From: DASWUZ01 sp036401375
GTDB lineage: Bacteria; Acidobacteriota; Terriglobia; Terriglobales; Acidobacteriaceae
Assembly (NCBI GenBank): GCA_036401375.1
Contig: DASWVB010000016.1
Span: 1-64,000 of the forward strand
Direction: 5' to 3'
Length of the DNA: 64,000 nucleotides
Both the position numbers and the translations under genes were made by a program. Positions 62,590-64,000 of the stretch are shown here, one piece after another. The notes under the pieces are model-generated. The model was not told the DNA's origin and searched no databases. It was given only the letters and a program-made list of their open reading frames with translations. How positions within the stretch are numbered: the stretch's first letter is position 1; each line of letters starts with the position of its first letter.

Positions 62590-63495
62590 ATGATCGAGCT
62601 CACGCGGCGGCAGTTCCTGGAGCGGTCGCTCCCCGCGGCGGCGCTCTCGCTCAGCGCCTTCGCATTGGGTGTGCCCCGGCGCAGACTTCCGCTCGGCCTG
62701 CAGCTTTATTCTGTGCGGCAGATGCTCGCTCTCGACTTCGAACAGACTCTCCGGCAGATCGGAGAGCTCGGCTACCGCGAGGTGGAAGCAGCCGGCTTTT
62801 ACGGTCGCTCCGCGACCCAGGTGGCATCGGCGATGCGCTCGGCCGGGCTCGCGTGCGTGAGCGCTCATTACACCTTCGACCAGCTTGCAACCACTCTCGA
62901 CCAGATCATCGACTTCGGCAATCAACTCGGCCTTCGCTATATCATCTGTTCGTTTCCCGGCTTTCGCGATCCCGGGCGTGTGCAGGGAAAGTCGTACCAG
63001 GAAAAGGTAGCCTCTTTCACGCTGGAGGACCTCTGTTGGAGCGCCCACAAGTTCAACGACTTCGGCCGCAAGGTGCATGCAGCGGGCATGCAGTTCGGCT
63101 ATCACAACCACACGATGGAGTTCGCCTCGCAGGATGGAGAAGTACCATACGATTCGATGATCCGTATAGCCGACCCGCAGCTGGTGACCTTTGAGATGGA
63201 TTGCGGCTGGGTGATCATCGGTGGCGGCGATCCGGTCAGCTATCTTAGGCGCTACCCGCACAGGATTTCGCTGCTGCACGTGAAGGATTTCAAGGGCCAG
63301 CGGAAGCCCTTCACCATCACGGACAGCCCGGACGCGGCCGAGCTGGGACGCGGCATCATCCCCAACGAGCAGATACTGATCGCTGCCCGGGCAGCCCACG
63401 TGCATCATTGTTTCGTCGAGCAGGAGGAGTACGACATGCCCCCGCTCGAGGCTCTCAAGTTAGACGCGGAGTTCATGCATGACCACAGCTTATAG
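62590..63495 (+). CDS. Tat-exported sugar phosphate isomerase/epimerase-like TIM barrel
   Basis: A 301-residue protein. A twin-arginine signal (LTRRQFLERSLPAAALSLSA) leads a xylose-isomerase-like TIM barrel: LGLQLYSVRQMLALDFEQTL, ELGYREVEAAGF, MQFGYHNHTMEF (metal His), TFEMDCGWVIIGGGDP (Glu and Asp) and LLHVKDF. It likely isomerises or epimerises a sugar or sugar-related compound outside the cytoplasm. The ATG at 62590 is preferred to a GTG at 62569 (GCAGGGG upstream). Its 3' end overlaps the next gene by 17 bases. Confidence 0.9.
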   Translation: MIELTRRQFLERSLPAAALSLSAFALGVPRRRLPLGLQLYSVRQMLALDFEQTLRQIGELGYREVEAAGFYGRSATQVASAMRSAGLACVSAHYTFDQLATTLDQIIDFGNQLGLRYIICSFPGFRDPGRVQGKSYQEKVASFTLEDLCWSAHKFNDFGRKVHAAGMQFGYHNHTMEFASQDGEVPYDSMIRIADPQLVTFEMDCGWVIIGGGDPVSYLRRYPHRISLLHVKDFKGQRKPFTITDSPDAAELGRGIIPNEQILIAARAAHVHHCFVEQEEYDMPPLEALKLDAEFMHDHSL

Positions 63496-64000
63496 CCGCC
63501 ATCTCAGGGGATGTTTGGTCCTCGCAATCGTCACGGCCTTCACAGCCCTGTACGCGGCAGCCCAAGCCCCCCTGGGTACCTTCGAGAAGGACGGAGACAT
63601 CGGGAGGGTCCTGCATCCTGGCAAGGCGAGCCTCGACGCGGCAACCGGCGTCTACACCGTCTCGGGCAGCGGCGAGAACATGTGGGCCGACAAGGATGCC
63701 TTCCACTTCGTCTGGAAGAAGATGGAGGGCGACGTCGCACTGGAGGCGGACATCGCCTTCATCGACACCACCGGCAATGAACATCGGAAGGCAGCACTGC
63801 TGATTCGCCAGACACTCGAGCCCGGCTCACGCTACGTCGACGTGGCTCGCCATGGGGACGGCCTCACTTCGCTGCAATACCGGGACTCCGCAGGAGCGAT
63901 CAGCCATGAGGTGCAGTCGAATATCTCGGCTCCCCAACGCGTTCGCATCGAGAAGCGTGGGCAATACGCCTACGTCTACGTGTCGGACGCGAGCGGCCGG
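63479..64000 (+). CDS. TolB-like protein, cut by window end
   Basis: The first 174 codons of a larger gene. A signal peptide (LRGCLVLAIVTAFTALYAAA) precedes a beta-rich domain (GRVLHPGKASLDAATGVYTV, SGSGENMWADKDAFHFVWKK, HRKAALLIRQTLEPGSRYVD). This is the N-terminal module often seen before a TolB/PD40 beta-propeller in acidobacterial proteins, sometimes annotated as biopolymer transporters. The start overlaps the previous gene by 17 bases, so the pair is translationally coupled. The rest lies beyond the window. Confidence 0.78.
   Translation, partial: MTTAYSRHLRGCLVLAIVTAFTALYAAAQAPLGTFEKDGDIGRVLHPGKASLDAATGVYTVSGSGENMWADKDAFHFVWKKMEGDVALEADIAFIDTTGNEHRKAALLIRQTLEPGSRYVDVARHGDGLTSLQYRDSAGAISHEVQSNISAPQRVRIEKRGQYAYVYVSDASGR

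Overview
The window looks like chromosome of a GC-rich, LPS-bearing (lpxD) acidobacterium, most likely subdivision 1 (Acidobacteriaceae/Terriglobales type). The clues are an ADOP-type orphan MacB/FtsX permease, a giant periplasmic-propeller histidine kinase with a NarL-type regulator, the menaquinone enzyme MqnD, several lineage-type hypothetical proteins, and short palindromes of the GCACGGCT-TT-AGCCGTGC kind. The genus cannot be fixed from sequence alone. There are no rRNA genes, complete insertion sequences, integrases or CRISPR arrays.

Region 1 (1-16.6 kb) is an accessory block between two tRNA genes, tRNA-Arg(ACG) on + and tRNA-Leu(TAA) on -, whose 3' ends both face inward. It carries redox and detoxification genes: a MOSC-flavoreductase-ferredoxin fusion; an alpha/beta hydrolase, PNPOx-like and SnoaL-like operon; a cyclic-nucleotide-domain/thioredoxin-fold/TrxR-like fusion without the CxxC; an aldehyde dehydrogenase, UbiD-like decarboxylase and F420-reductase-like operon; a DJ-1/PfpI protein; and a two-component system (propeller kinase plus LuxR/NarL regulator). 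A 16-bp inverted repeat, CTAC-N8-GTAG, recurs in at least three intergenic regions of this block, with a degenerate fourth copy. I propose it as the operator of a local regulon, possibly bound by the resident NarL-type regulator. This is the most interesting system I see in the window.

Region 2 (16.6-33.6 kb) is mixed core and lineage-specific: acyltransferase, DUF4232 lipoprotein, SDR, CpsB-like PHP phosphatase, purQ, Tat-exported aldo/keto reductase, YebC, PagL-like outer-membrane protein, glutamate formimidoyltransferase, a decayed DUF3291 gene, the ADOP permease, and an lpxD / receiver-PAS / lipoprotein group.

Region 3 (33.6-51.9 kb) is housekeeping: a CCA-adding/poly(A)-polymerase-type nucleotidyltransferase with a very long low-complexity tail, dnaE, an aldo/keto reductase, a REP-like palindrome pair enclosing a ~31-bp degenerate tandem array, accA, a CPBP protease, a 59-residue zinc-ribbon protein, ispG divergent from aroG, a membrane SpoIIE-type phosphatase and a SprT-like metalloprotein.

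Region 4 (51.9-64 kb) holds a fatty acid desaturase, a superinfection-immunity-family membrane protein, bioY-mqnD with a 16-bp tandem repeat in the mqnD leader, citrate synthase, thiO, two lineage-type membrane proteins, an OsmC protein divergent from a DinB-family protein, a Tat-exported xylose-isomerase-like TIM barrel, and the start of a TolB-like protein cut by the window edge.
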